Origin: Streptomyces sp. NBC_00286
GTDB lineage: Bacteria; Actinomycetota; Actinomycetes; Streptomycetales; Streptomycetaceae
Assembly: GCF_036173125.1 (NCBI RefSeq)
Contig: NZ_CP108054.1
Location: 4,154,001 to 4,218,000, forward strand
DNA: 64,000 nt
Reading direction: 5' to 3'
In this document: one piece after another, positions 44,653 to 52,499 of the stretch
How the letters are laid out: each line of letters opens with the position of its first letter
Numbering within the stretch: the stretch's first letter is position 1
The notes under the pieces: generated by a model
What the model saw: only the letters and a program-made list of their open reading frames with translations
What the model was told of the DNA's origin: nothing
Databases searched by the model: none
Translations under genes and position numbers: made by a program

Positions 44653-45582
44653 CTACGCCGGGAAGAGTTCGGGCAGCAGCCGGTGGGCGTCGGTGCGGGC
44701 CGGTTCGACCGCGTCGACGGGCGCCGACGAGGCCGGCCAGCGCAGCGTCAGGCCGATGTGCGCCCAGCCGCCGACGGTGGCCAGGAACTTGTCCAGCGCC
44801 GGGTTGGACAGCCCGCGGGCCTGCAACGGCGCGATGTGCCGGACGAAGAACTCACCGATGCGCCGCTCCACGTCGGCGGCCGCGGCCGGATCCGTCGTCA
44901 TCAGCCGGTACCACGCGACCGCGCCGCGGGGCGACATGGCCGCGATGTTGGAGTAGCTGCCGTGCGCGCCGCGGGCCAGCCCGGAGGCCAGCAGGTGACC
45001 GGGCACGAAGATCGACAACTGGGGCACGGCGTCCGCCATGGCCGCGTACCAGGCGGCGTCGCCACCGGCCATCTTGACCCCGACGAGTTGCGGGACCTCC
45101 GCGGCCACCCGTCCGAGGAGCGGCGGCGGCACCTGGGTCTTGGCGTGCGGCGGGCTGTAGAGCACCAACGGCACGTCGCCGGCCGTCTCAGCGGCACCGA
45201 CCAGAAAGCGCACCACCTCGTCATCGCACAGTGGGACCCAGTCCGGCAGGATCACCTGGATGGCGCCCGGTCGCAGCGCGGCCGCGCGCCGGATGCGATC
45301 GAGCATCGTCGGGGCGGCCGGATGCGAGGCACCGATCTGGTACGGCACCCCGGCCGCCTCGCACCGCCCCGCCAGCACCGCGTTCACCCGGTCGAACTCG
45401 GCTTCGTCCAGGGTGTGGAACTCGCCCGCCGTGCCGTGGACGTAGACGCCGTCGACGCCGCTGGCCAGCAGCACGTCGACCTGACCCGCCAACCGGTCCC
45501 AGTCGATGTCACCCCGCCCTTCGACGGGGAGTAGAAGCGTGCCCCACACTCCGGTGACCTGGTCCGCGGCCAATGGCTTCAT
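44653..45582 (-). CDS. Dihydrodipicolinate synthase-family aldolase/dehydratase (DapA-like)
   Basis: A 309-residue TIM-barrel protein. The Schiff-base Lys is in LVGVKMAGGD, the Tyr in LVLYSPPHAK (position of the YNPP motif), and the substrate-carboxylate loop GTAGEFHTLDEAE is present (GTTGE in the family). This family includes 2-keto-3-deoxy-sugar-acid aldolases and dehydratases; beside sugar importers such a role is more likely than lysine synthesis. GGAGG precedes ATG 45582. A variant LacI site (45697) lies upstream, linking it to locus 1. Confidence 0.8.
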   Translation of the reverse strand: MKPLAADQVTGVWGTLLLPVEGRGDIDWDRLAGQVDVLLASGVDGVYVHGTAGEFHTLDEAEFDRVNAVLAGRCEAAGVPYQIGASHPAAPTMLDRIRRAAALRPGAIQVILPDWVPLCDDEVVRFLVGAAETAGDVPLVLYSPPHAKTQVPPPLLGRVAAEVPQLVGVKMAGGDAAWYAAMADAVPQLSIFVPGHLLASGLARGAHGSYSNIAAMSPRGAVAWYRLMTTDPAAAADVERRIGEFFVRHIAPLQARGLSNPALDKFLATVGGWAHIGLTLRWPASSAPVDAVEPARTDAHRLLPELFPA

Positions 45583-45613
45583 CAGGGCTCCCTCCGGAGG
45601 GGGCGAGTTCAGC

Positions 45614-45659
45614 GTCGGGCCCAACCCAGGGCTCATGTCGGGCCCGACCCAGGGCTCAT
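45614..45659. repeat. 23-nt tandem duplication in the DapA-like leader
   Basis: GTCGGGCCCAACCCAGGGCT plus CAT is followed at once by a copy with one change. It lies 32-77 bp upstream of the start codon and would alter the spacing between promoter and ribosome site. Confidence 0.9.
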
Positions 45660-45696
45660 GAGGATGCCGCACCGAAACGCAGGCCGACAGACGGCC

Positions 45697-45708
45697 CGAA
45701 CCGATTCA
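45697..45708. promoter_or_regulatory. Variant LacI operator before the DapA-like gene
   Basis: CGAACCGATTCA matches the operator CGAACCGGTTCG at ten of twelve positions and lies 115 bp before the start codon. Confidence 0.5.
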
Positions 45709-45724
45709 CCAGACTTGCATGAAA

Positions 45725-45748
45725 GAAACTTTCATCGAAGAAAGTTTC
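45725..45748. promoter_or_regulatory. Paired GAAANTTTC boxes
   Basis: GAAACTTTC (45725-45733) and GAAAGTTTC (45740-45748) are two palindromes 15 bp apart, each also the complement of the other. Motifs of the form CGAAA(N)TTTCG occur before xylan-degradation genes in Streptomyces. They sit between the DapA-like gene and the IS21 remnant. Confidence 0.5.
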
Positions 45749-45869
45749 ATCAAGGAAACCCTCCCGGCCATCCGTGTGCGGGTCTCCCGCGTCCTCAACG
45801 AAGCGCCCTGCCGGTCATTGAGGTCGGCGAGGGTGAAGGCGGTGTTGGCGGGGCCACCACCGGGAGTCC

Positions 45870-46038
45870 CGGCTGGATCCGTACAAGCCACTGATCGACG
45901 GGATTCTGCAGGCGGATCTGGATGCGCCAGCCAAGCAGCGGCATACCGCTCCGGACCTCCTTCTTCACCCGAGTCGGCGCGACGACTCTCCACCACCAGG
46001 TGCGGGACCTGGCGGTGGACTACACCACACTCAGGTAG
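45870..46038 (+). pseudogene. IS21-family transposase (IstA) remnant
   Basis: RLDPYKPLIDGILQADLDAP followed by AKQRHTA matches the N-terminal part of IstA transposases. After a frameshift, LHHQVRDLAVDYTTLR continues the usual segment before the catalytic core, then a stop. All of the DDE domain is missing. Confidence 0.6.
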
Positions 46039-46110
46039 ACGCGACTGCCCACTCGGTGAAGATCTTGAGGAGGCCGTTCCCGTGGCGTGGCCACCGACGA
46101 GGATGTGGTC

Positions 46111-47808
46111 ATGTTTCCCGACAGTTCACAGCGAGTACTGGCCGTCGTGGCACTGGCCGCGCTGGCGGCCGTTCCCCTGGCCTGCGACTCGCCGCCGGGA
46201 AAGGCGAAGCAGGAGGTCCCCGACTTCAACGGCGACGGCTACGCCGACCTCGTGGCCCCCGGCACGCTCAGCACGGTGGACGGCGTCGAACGGGCGGGCG
46301 CCGTCTCCGTCGTGTACGGCTCGCGGTCCGGCCCCGCCACCGAGCACGGCCAGGTGATCAGCCGGGCCACCAAGGGGACCCTGGGCCGGCTCGCGGCCCG
46401 CGGAACGGGGTTCGGGGACAGCCCGGTCGCGCGTGACCTCGACGGCGACGGCTTCACCGACCTGGCGGTGACGGTGAGCACCGACATCGACGACCGTCAC
46501 GGGACGGTCGTGCTGTGGGGCTCGTCCACGGGCCTGTCCGGCGGTACGACGCTGCCGGGCGGCTGGGGTCTGCACGGCGGCGACTTCGACGGGGACGGCC
46601 AGGCCGACCTGCTGCTCGGCAGCTACTACGGGAGCGACCGGCGAGACGGCGACGGGCCGACCGTCCTGTACGGCCCGCTCTCCCGCGACGGGAAGGCACA
46701 CCGGAAGGACTCTCTCGGCACCGACTGGGGCGACGACATCGGCCCGCGCGGGATCCTCGTGGGGGACCTGACCGGCGACGGCCGGGACGACCTCGTCACC
46801 AGCCAGGGTTTCGAGGAGATGCAGGAGCACGGCCGCTTCTTCAAGGGCGACGAAGACGGCCTGGAACAACACGCCAGCGACGACATCAACTCGTACAGCT
46901 CGAACGGAGTGGTCGCCGACTTCGACGGGGACGGGTACGGCGATCTCGTCGTCCGCGACGTCGGCATGGTCTCGGAGGACAGCGAGTACCGTCCTGGCGA
47001 ACTGCGCGTCTTCCGCGGCTCGGATTCCGGACCCGGCTCCCGCGCGCAACAGATCACCCAGGAGTCGCTGGACCTGCCCGGCCTCGACGAGCAGGCGGTG
47101 GGCGACGGGTTCGGTGACGTCCTCGCGGCGGCCGACGTCAACGGCGACGGCTACGCGGACCTCGCGATCGGCCTCCCCGGCGAGGACACCGGCCAGGTCC
47201 CGGACACGGGCGCGGTCGTCCTGCTCCTGGGCGGCAAGAAGGGCCTCACCGCCTCCGGCGCCCAGGTCATCAGCCAGGACACCCCTGGCGTTCCGGGCAG
47301 GGGCGAGCAGGGCGACGGGTTCGGCTCGGCCCTGCGGACGGGGGACTTGAACCACGACGGCCACCCCGACCTGGCCGTGGGTGCCCCCGGCGAGAACGGC
47401 ACGGTGCAGAAGTCGGGTGCCGTCTGGATCCTGAACGGCACGGCCAATGGCCTCTCGACCGCGAACGTCACCTCGTTCGGCCCCGCCGCCCTGGGCGCGC
47501 CCGAGAAGGGCTACGACGGGACCGACCTCGATGTGCAGGGGACGTACTTCGGCGGGAATTTCACGGCCGGCGAGGACGGCTGCGTGGCCGCCGCCCGGGG
47601 AGGGGACAACGGCAGCTCTTCCTGCGCTCTGCCCAACGACGGCGGCATGAACGGCTGGTCCATGACCGCCGCAAGCGTGGCCGCCGCCGCCTCGGTACTG
47701 TTTGCTATCAGCTACCGGCGCAGGAAGACGTCCCCTTCCGGTCCGGCGAAAACGTCCTGGTGGCTGACGCGCTTCGAACGTGAGCCACGCCCGCCTGTCG
47801 GTTCATGA
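46111..47808 (+). CDS. FG-GAP/VCBS repeat surface protein
   Basis: A 565-residue exported protein. N-terminal signal sequence (LAVVALAALAAVPLACDSPP); the Cys could be lipidated, though the motif is not canonical. Seven calcium-binding repeats of the form DxDGDGxxDL follow (PDFNGDGYADLV, DLDGDGFTDLAV, DFDGDGQADLLL, DLTGDGRDDLVT, DFDGDGYGDLVV, DVNGDGYADLAI, DLNHDGHPDLAV), together enough for a seven-bladed integrin-type propeller. A C-terminal membrane helix and basic tail (AASVLFAISYRRRKTS) anchor it. ATG 46111 opens the signal; GAGGA lies upstream. The role is unknown; such proteins often bind ligands at the cell surface. Confidence 0.8.
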   Translation: MFPDSSQRVLAVVALAALAAVPLACDSPPGKAKQEVPDFNGDGYADLVAPGTLSTVDGVERAGAVSVVYGSRSGPATEHGQVISRATKGTLGRLAARGTGFGDSPVARDLDGDGFTDLAVTVSTDIDDRHGTVVLWGSSTGLSGGTTLPGGWGLHGGDFDGDGQADLLLGSYYGSDRRDGDGPTVLYGPLSRDGKAHRKDSLGTDWGDDIGPRGILVGDLTGDGRDDLVTSQGFEEMQEHGRFFKGDEDGLEQHASDDINSYSSNGVVADFDGDGYGDLVVRDVGMVSEDSEYRPGELRVFRGSDSGPGSRAQQITQESLDLPGLDEQAVGDGFGDVLAAADVNGDGYADLAIGLPGEDTGQVPDTGAVVLLLGGKKGLTASGAQVISQDTPGVPGRGEQGDGFGSALRTGDLNHDGHPDLAVGAPGENGTVQKSGAVWILNGTANGLSTANVTSFGPAALGAPEKGYDGTDLDVQGTYFGGNFTAGEDGCVAAARGGDNGSSSCALPNDGGMNGWSMTAASVAAAASVLFAISYRRRKTSPSGPAKTSWWLTRFEREPRPPVGS

Positions 47809-47828
47809 CCGGTGACCGGGACAGGCGG
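47791..47828. terminator. Hairpin between convergent genes
   Basis: CCGCCTGTC and GACAGGCGG pair over nine bases around a 20-base loop with a smaller internal stem. It overlaps the end of the FG-GAP gene and lies just before the GH30 stop. Confidence 0.45.
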
Positions 47829-47845
47829 CCCCAGGGAACTGCCCG

Positions 47846-50794
47846 TCATAGCCCTTCAGGTGCGTAGACGTTGAATTCTGCGATTGACCACCAATTGCGC
47901 GCAACATTGGCGGTGTTGACGACCTTGATGTAGCGAGCTGTCTGCGTCGGGAAGGAAATCAGGTGGACTCGCTGGCCGTCTGCAACGGAAGAAACCTTGG
48001 TCCAGTCGGTTCCATCCGCAGATACGTATACGTCTGCGCTTCGCGCATAGTCGCTGACACTGCCGCCGACGTCCAGCACAATCTTGTCGAACGTCTGCGT
48101 CTGTCCCATGTCCACTTGGATCGACAGGCCGTCGTACTGCCCTGTTCCGGAGCTGTACCGGGTGTCGGAATTACCATCCAGCATGTTTCCGGGGGCATCC
48201 GACGGACTTGCATCCGAGGCCTTTGCGCTCCAACCCGTCCGCGGCAGCGCTGGTCCTAGATCTATGACGTCGAACGAAGATCCACCTGCATCCGCTCCGC
48301 TGGTTCCCCTCACGGAGACTGTGACCTTCCCCGCCGGAAGTCCCTTCGGAACGTAAGCGCTGATACTCGTGTCCGACCAGCTGTCTATTTCGGCATAGGC
48401 TGATCCGAAATACACCGTACCCAGCCCCTGAGCGTCACCGAAACCAGTGCCGCGAATCGTGAATTTGGAGCGCGGCATGCCTTGGGCCGGCTTCAAACTG
48501 CTGAAGGCCGGCGTCGGAAGGCTCGACAGCTTCTTGGTTGTGAACATCGCCGAGGTTCCGCTTGGCAGCGTATAGGTGTACGAGCCGTCGGTGGACATCT
48601 TGAAAGTCTGGCTGTCGGCGGTCCCGTTGAATACTACGGTGACCTGTGACCCTTCCTTGCTGGTCCAGGTCTTCATCTGGAGGCCGTTTGATACCGCTGT
48701 CGGGGCCGTGATCGAACCGGATCCACGTGAGGACCCGTATACATTGATGTCGCCGATTGCCCACCAGAAACCGGATGCCGCTGTGCTGACGATACGAATG
48801 TATCGTGCCGTCCGGCTCGGCAACGTGACGGCTATCTTTCCTATGCCCCCGCTGCCGCTTGCAATCGCGCTGCCCCAATCGTCACCGCCGTTCGAAACGT
48901 ATATCTGGTACTTGGTGACGTAGTCGAACGAATTATTAACGCCGGTGTCGAGGACGATTTTGTTGAAGCTCATAGGGCTCCCCAGGTCGATCTGGAACCA
49001 GTCGCCGCTCGTCGGCGCATGCCCGAGACTCCACCGTGTGTCGATATCGCCGTCGATCGCGTTCGCGGCCACTCCCCAATCCGGCTGCGCCGAAGCCGTG
49101 GCGGTCCACTTGCTGCGGCTCAGTGCCCTTCCTGGCGTCTGGACAGAAGCTCCGATCGGAAGGGAGTAGGTGACCAGCTTGTTTCCGGTACGGAGGGGAT
49201 TCTGATAGGGCAGCAGTGCCGGATCGTACGTGACGGTGATCGGACCTGATGGCGACTTGAACATAAAGTCATGTGTCGGGTCCGAGACCTTGGTCGCCGC
49301 AGGGGTACGGCCGCTCTGCTTAGGCCCGGAATACGTGAAGGTGACGGCGTCGCCCGTGTTCAGGGTGTAGTCGAACGACTGCGTCCCGTCGGCAACGCTG
49401 AAGGTTTTCGCCGTGCTCCCCGAGTTGTACGCGATCAGGACCTTCGATCCGTCCGGGTTCTGGAACGCGACGTTCTCTATGCTTCCTTCGCCGAAGGTGT
49501 TCGAGTAGATCCGACGTGCTCCAGGCTTTACGAACTTGCTGGCGTGAGCGAGGGCGTAGTAGTCCACGTTGTAGGACACCCGCCCGTCGGCCGGATCGAT
49601 CGTGAGCAAGCCCCGAAGCATGGGTATGCCGGCCGTGTCACTGTTGAGCGGGCCCCTGTCGGGGTCGAGTGCGATGTTCCACAGCATCACCCCGTTCGCC
49701 CAACTGCGCGTGCCCTTGATGATCCAGGTACCGAGCGCCTCACTGAACGCTGTCTGCTTGCTGTCCTGCCAGACACCTCCAGTGGCTTCCGTGATGTAGG
49801 TTTCTTTGCTCGGATAGTCGTTGTGGACCACAGTCTGGTAATTCGGGTTACCGCTGTAGATGTGCCATCCGGTTCCCGCGGTGTACTTGGAGGCAGCTGG
49901 GTCGCTGAAAATCGTCTCGGGATACGAGGGCACATCCCAGTTGTGATCCCAGGCCAGAATCTTCGTGGAAATTCCGTTGGCCTCGAACGCCTTGCCGATC
50001 TCCTGAATCAACTCGGATTCCTGGTAAGCGGACAGGAACATTCCGGGCCAGGTGGGCGTACCCATGGGTTCGTTCTGCGGGGAGATGAAGGAGATGGGCA
50101 CACCGGCTTTGTCGTAGGCCTGGATGAACTTTACAAAGTAGTTGGCCAGCGCCGACTTGTACTCGCCCTTCAGGGTGCCTCCTATCATGGAATCGGAGGT
50201 CTTCATCCAGCCGGGTGGGCTCCATGGGTTGGCCATGATTTTGAGGGACGGGTTGAGGGAGAGGGCCTGCCGCAAGGCCGGAATGATGTACGGCACGTCA
50301 TGCTGGATGGAGAATTCGGACAGCGTCGGATCCGTTTGTCCCGCCGGCATGTCGTTGTAGGAGTAATTCCCGGACGCGTTGAAGTCCGTGGCGCCCATCG
50401 GAGAGCGGAGCAGACTGAGGCCGATGCCCTTCGAGGGATCAAACAGCTTCTCCATCAACTTGCTTCGCTCAGCAGTGGACAGCTTGTCGATGAGCCAGGC
50501 GGAGGAGTCGGTCATAGCCGCACCGAAGCCCTGGACCCTTTGGTACTTGACGCTGTCGTCGATCTTGATCGTCAGCGGGTTGGCCGTTCTCTTTTCCTTG
50601 AACAGCACATCACGCTGGCCTACAACCCACTTGTCGGCCGACACGTCCGTCAGCCAGACCCGTACGGAATTGCCACGTGGGGCCTGCTTCAGCTGCGGGG
50701 CGGCGACAGCGTTCCCGGAAAGCTGGGTCGAGGCGGCAGCGACACCAATGGCGGTGGTAAGGAACTTGCGTCGTCCGAGACCGTACGAGCTCAT
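47846..50794 (-). CDS. Secreted GH30 glycosidase with discoidin and IPT/TIG domains
   Basis: A 982-residue protein. A Tat signal (GRRKFLTTAIGVAAA) precedes the GH30 barrel and side domain (residues 45-490): acid/base Glu242 in SPQNEP, nucleophile Glu336 in ITEATGG, plus QGFGAAMTDSSAWL. Then come an F5/8-C discoidin module (about 555-690, DWGVAANAIDGDIDTRWSLG), an IPT/TIG fold (770-850, PAQGMPRSKFTIRGTGFGDA) and a second discoidin module (855-982, GNMLDGNSDTRYSSGTGQYD). GH30 enzymes cleave beta-1,6-glucan, glucosylceramide or xylan; the subsite residues cannot settle this. The gene is last in the locus 2 operon, 92 bp after GH32. GC content is visibly lower than in its neighbours, suggesting separate acquisition. 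Confidence 0.85.
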   Translation of the reverse strand: MSSYGLGRRKFLTTAIGVAAASTQLSGNAVAAPQLKQAPRGNSVRVWLTDVSADKWVVGQRDVLFKEKRTANPLTIKIDDSVKYQRVQGFGAAMTDSSAWLIDKLSTAERSKLMEKLFDPSKGIGLSLLRSPMGATDFNASGNYSYNDMPAGQTDPTLSEFSIQHDVPYIIPALRQALSLNPSLKIMANPWSPPGWMKTSDSMIGGTLKGEYKSALANYFVKFIQAYDKAGVPISFISPQNEPMGTPTWPGMFLSAYQESELIQEIGKAFEANGISTKILAWDHNWDVPSYPETIFSDPAASKYTAGTGWHIYSGNPNYQTVVHNDYPSKETYITEATGGVWQDSKQTAFSEALGTWIIKGTRSWANGVMLWNIALDPDRGPLNSDTAGIPMLRGLLTIDPADGRVSYNVDYYALAHASKFVKPGARRIYSNTFGEGSIENVAFQNPDGSKVLIAYNSGSTAKTFSVADGTQSFDYTLNTGDAVTFTYSGPKQSGRTPAATKVSDPTHDFMFKSPSGPITVTYDPALLPYQNPLRTGNKLVTYSLPIGASVQTPGRALSRSKWTATASAQPDWGVAANAIDGDIDTRWSLGHAPTSGDWFQIDLGSPMSFNKIVLDTGVNNSFDYVTKYQIYVSNGGDDWGSAIASGSGGIGKIAVTLPSRTARYIRIVSTAASGFWWAIGDINVYGSSRGSGSITAPTAVSNGLQMKTWTSKEGSQVTVVFNGTADSQTFKMSTDGSYTYTLPSGTSAMFTTKKLSSLPTPAFSSLKPAQGMPRSKFTIRGTGFGDAQGLGTVYFGSAYAEIDSWSDTSISAYVPKGLPAGKVTVSVRGTSGADAGGSSFDVIDLGPALPRTGWSAKASDASPSDAPGNMLDGNSDTRYSSGTGQYDGLSIQVDMGQTQTFDKIVLDVGGSVSDYARSADVYVSADGTDWTKVSSVADGQRVHLISFPTQTARYIKVVNTANVARNWWSIAEFNVYAPEGL

Positions 50795-50886
50795 GGAAGA
50801 TCCTCCTTCGGACCTGTTTGTTCAGTACTGGGGAAAGCGGGTGGGACACATTGCCGAGGTGGGGGATCGACCGGTTGGAGTCGGTT

Positions 50887-52365
50887 CTACGGCGACGCCG
50901 GCGTCGGCTCTGCGGCGCCGGTGCTCGGTTCCTTGATCACGAGCGGATGCAGCTCCCATGCGTCGACCGCGAAGCCGAGGCGCGTACCCGGTGCGCTGCC
51001 GGCCTGCAGTCGCCACGGCCCCTGGCCTGTCGGGTAGAAGCGCAGGGTGAGGACCTGGCCGGTGGTGGTCAGGAAGATTTCGGCGATGGAATGGTCGACG
51101 ACGACGCGCAGGTCGACGGCTCGATCGGCTGGGCAGGGCATCCGGTAGGAGCCGCGGCGGGCCCGGGTGTCCAGTGAGGCGTGGTCGCGGTCGACGACCA
51201 GTTCGCCGGTATCGGCATCGAGGTGGATGTCGAGGTACTCGGAGCCGTCCGGGGTGGTGAGGAGCCGCAGGCCGGCGTTTCCGGTCGGCTCCAGACGGGC
51301 CGTCAGGTCGAAGGCGCGACCCACGCTGCCGAGGTCCACCGGCTGCGGGCCGTGCGTCGCGCCTTCGGCGTGGAGGGTGTGTCTGCCGCGCAGGGCAAGC
51401 AGTTCGGTCGCGGGCCGCTGGCGCAGCGAACCGTCATCGTCGACGTGGATCTCGCGGGGCAGGGTGAGGACGCCGGCCCATCCGTCCGCGACCGCCCAGG
51501 CTTCGTCGCGGGCTTCCCATGACCAACCCCACAGCAACCACCGATTGCCCGGGGCGCGCAGCAGGGCGGGTGCGTAACAGTCGGGGCCGTGGTCGACGGG
51601 GACCGGTGGGCCGGCCTCGAAGTGGCCGTCACGTTCTTCGCCGATCAGGGCTGCGACGCTCTGCGGGCCGGTGGGTAGGTTCCATGCGCTGAAGATGAGC
51701 GCGTCGCGTCCGTCGGCTGCCGTTGCCGGGAGGTACTGGGGGCATTCCCAGCCCTCGCCGGTGAGCAGGTCGGTGCCGCTGATCGGCTCCTTCTCGCGGG
51801 CCGCGAAGGGCCCCCGGTAGGTCCAGTCCTCCAGGTCGGGCGAGTCGTACAGGAGGGCTGCGGCGCGGCCGTCCGCGAGGGCGGCGCCGACCAGCATCCG
51901 CCAGCCGTCGCCGTGCTGCCAGACGTATGGGTCGCGGTACATGGTGCAGCCCTCGGGCAGCTCGGGGATGAGCAGTTCGCCCCGCGGGCTAAAGCTTCTG
52001 CCGCCGTCGTGAGAGCCGGCGCAGGTGACCGGCTGGTGCTGGAACGAGCGGGCCTCGCGGTGCGCGGAGTAGAAGGCGACGAGACGGTCGCCGTCGGAGA
52101 CGGCGTTGCCGGAGAAGCAGCCGTCGGCGTCCAGGCCATCCGGGGTGGGGGACAGAGCGATCGGCAGCGGCTCCCAGGTAAGTAGGTCGGGGCTGCGGAA
52201 GTGGCCCCAGTGCACGGTCGCGTGGTTCGCGCCGTACGGGTTGTACTGGTAGCACACGTGGTAGTAGCCGTCGTGGAAGACCAGCCCGTTGGGGTCGTTG
52301 ATCCAGTTGCGGGGCGGGCGCAGGTGCGCCACGGGGCGGTGCGGATCACGGGGTGTGGTGGACAC
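50887..52365 (-). CDS. Intracellular GH32 beta-fructosidase
   Basis: A 492-residue enzyme without signal peptide. The five-bladed propeller has nucleophile Asp24 in WINDPNG, RDP at 144-146 (transition-state Asp) and acid/base Glu207 in WECPQ. The C-terminal beta-sandwich (350-485) has VVVDHSIAEIFL. It is typical for sucrose or fructo-oligosaccharide hydrolases (SacA-type). The start METhionine codon follows weakly conserved spacing; MSTTPRDPHRPVAHLRPPRN matches the family length. It lies between GH3 and GH30, so imported fructans or sucrose-like oligosaccharides are likely substrates. Confidence 0.85.
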   Translation of the reverse strand: MSTTPRDPHRPVAHLRPPRNWINDPNGLVFHDGYYHVCYQYNPYGANHATVHWGHFRSPDLLTWEPLPIALSPTPDGLDADGCFSGNAVSDGDRLVAFYSAHREARSFQHQPVTCAGSHDGGRSFSPRGELLIPELPEGCTMYRDPYVWQHGDGWRMLVGAALADGRAAALLYDSPDLEDWTYRGPFAAREKEPISGTDLLTGEGWECPQYLPATAADGRDALIFSAWNLPTGPQSVAALIGEERDGHFEAGPPVPVDHGPDCYAPALLRAPGNRWLLWGWSWEARDEAWAVADGWAGVLTLPREIHVDDDGSLRQRPATELLALRGRHTLHAEGATHGPQPVDLGSVGRAFDLTARLEPTGNAGLRLLTTPDGSEYLDIHLDADTGELVVDRDHASLDTRARRGSYRMPCPADRAVDLRVVVDHSIAEIFLTTTGQVLTLRFYPTGQGPWRLQAGSAPGTRLGFAVDAWELHPLVIKEPSTGAAEPTPASP

Positions 52366-52452
52366 ACGCGTGCCTTTCGGTGTTTCAGAGTGGACCCGCC
52401 CCGCCGGCCTTCGGATTAGCGGGGCGGCGGGCCGGCGGGGCGGGGGTCTTCA

Positions 52453-52485
52453 AGGCCGTACAGAGGCCGTACAGAGGCCGTACAG
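52453..52485. repeat. Three 11-nt tandem repeats between GH3 and GH32
   Basis: AGGCCGTACAG three times without mismatch, 15 bases downstream of the GH3 stop codon. Confidence 0.9.
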
Positions 52486-52499
52486 CCCGTACGCGGCCT

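Noticed and set aside
45719..46357. Plus-strand frame starting MKETFIEESFIKETLPA
   Set aside because: Its start is the GAAANTTTC box region, it runs through the IS21 remnant out of frame, and it overlaps the FG-GAP gene in the wrong frame.
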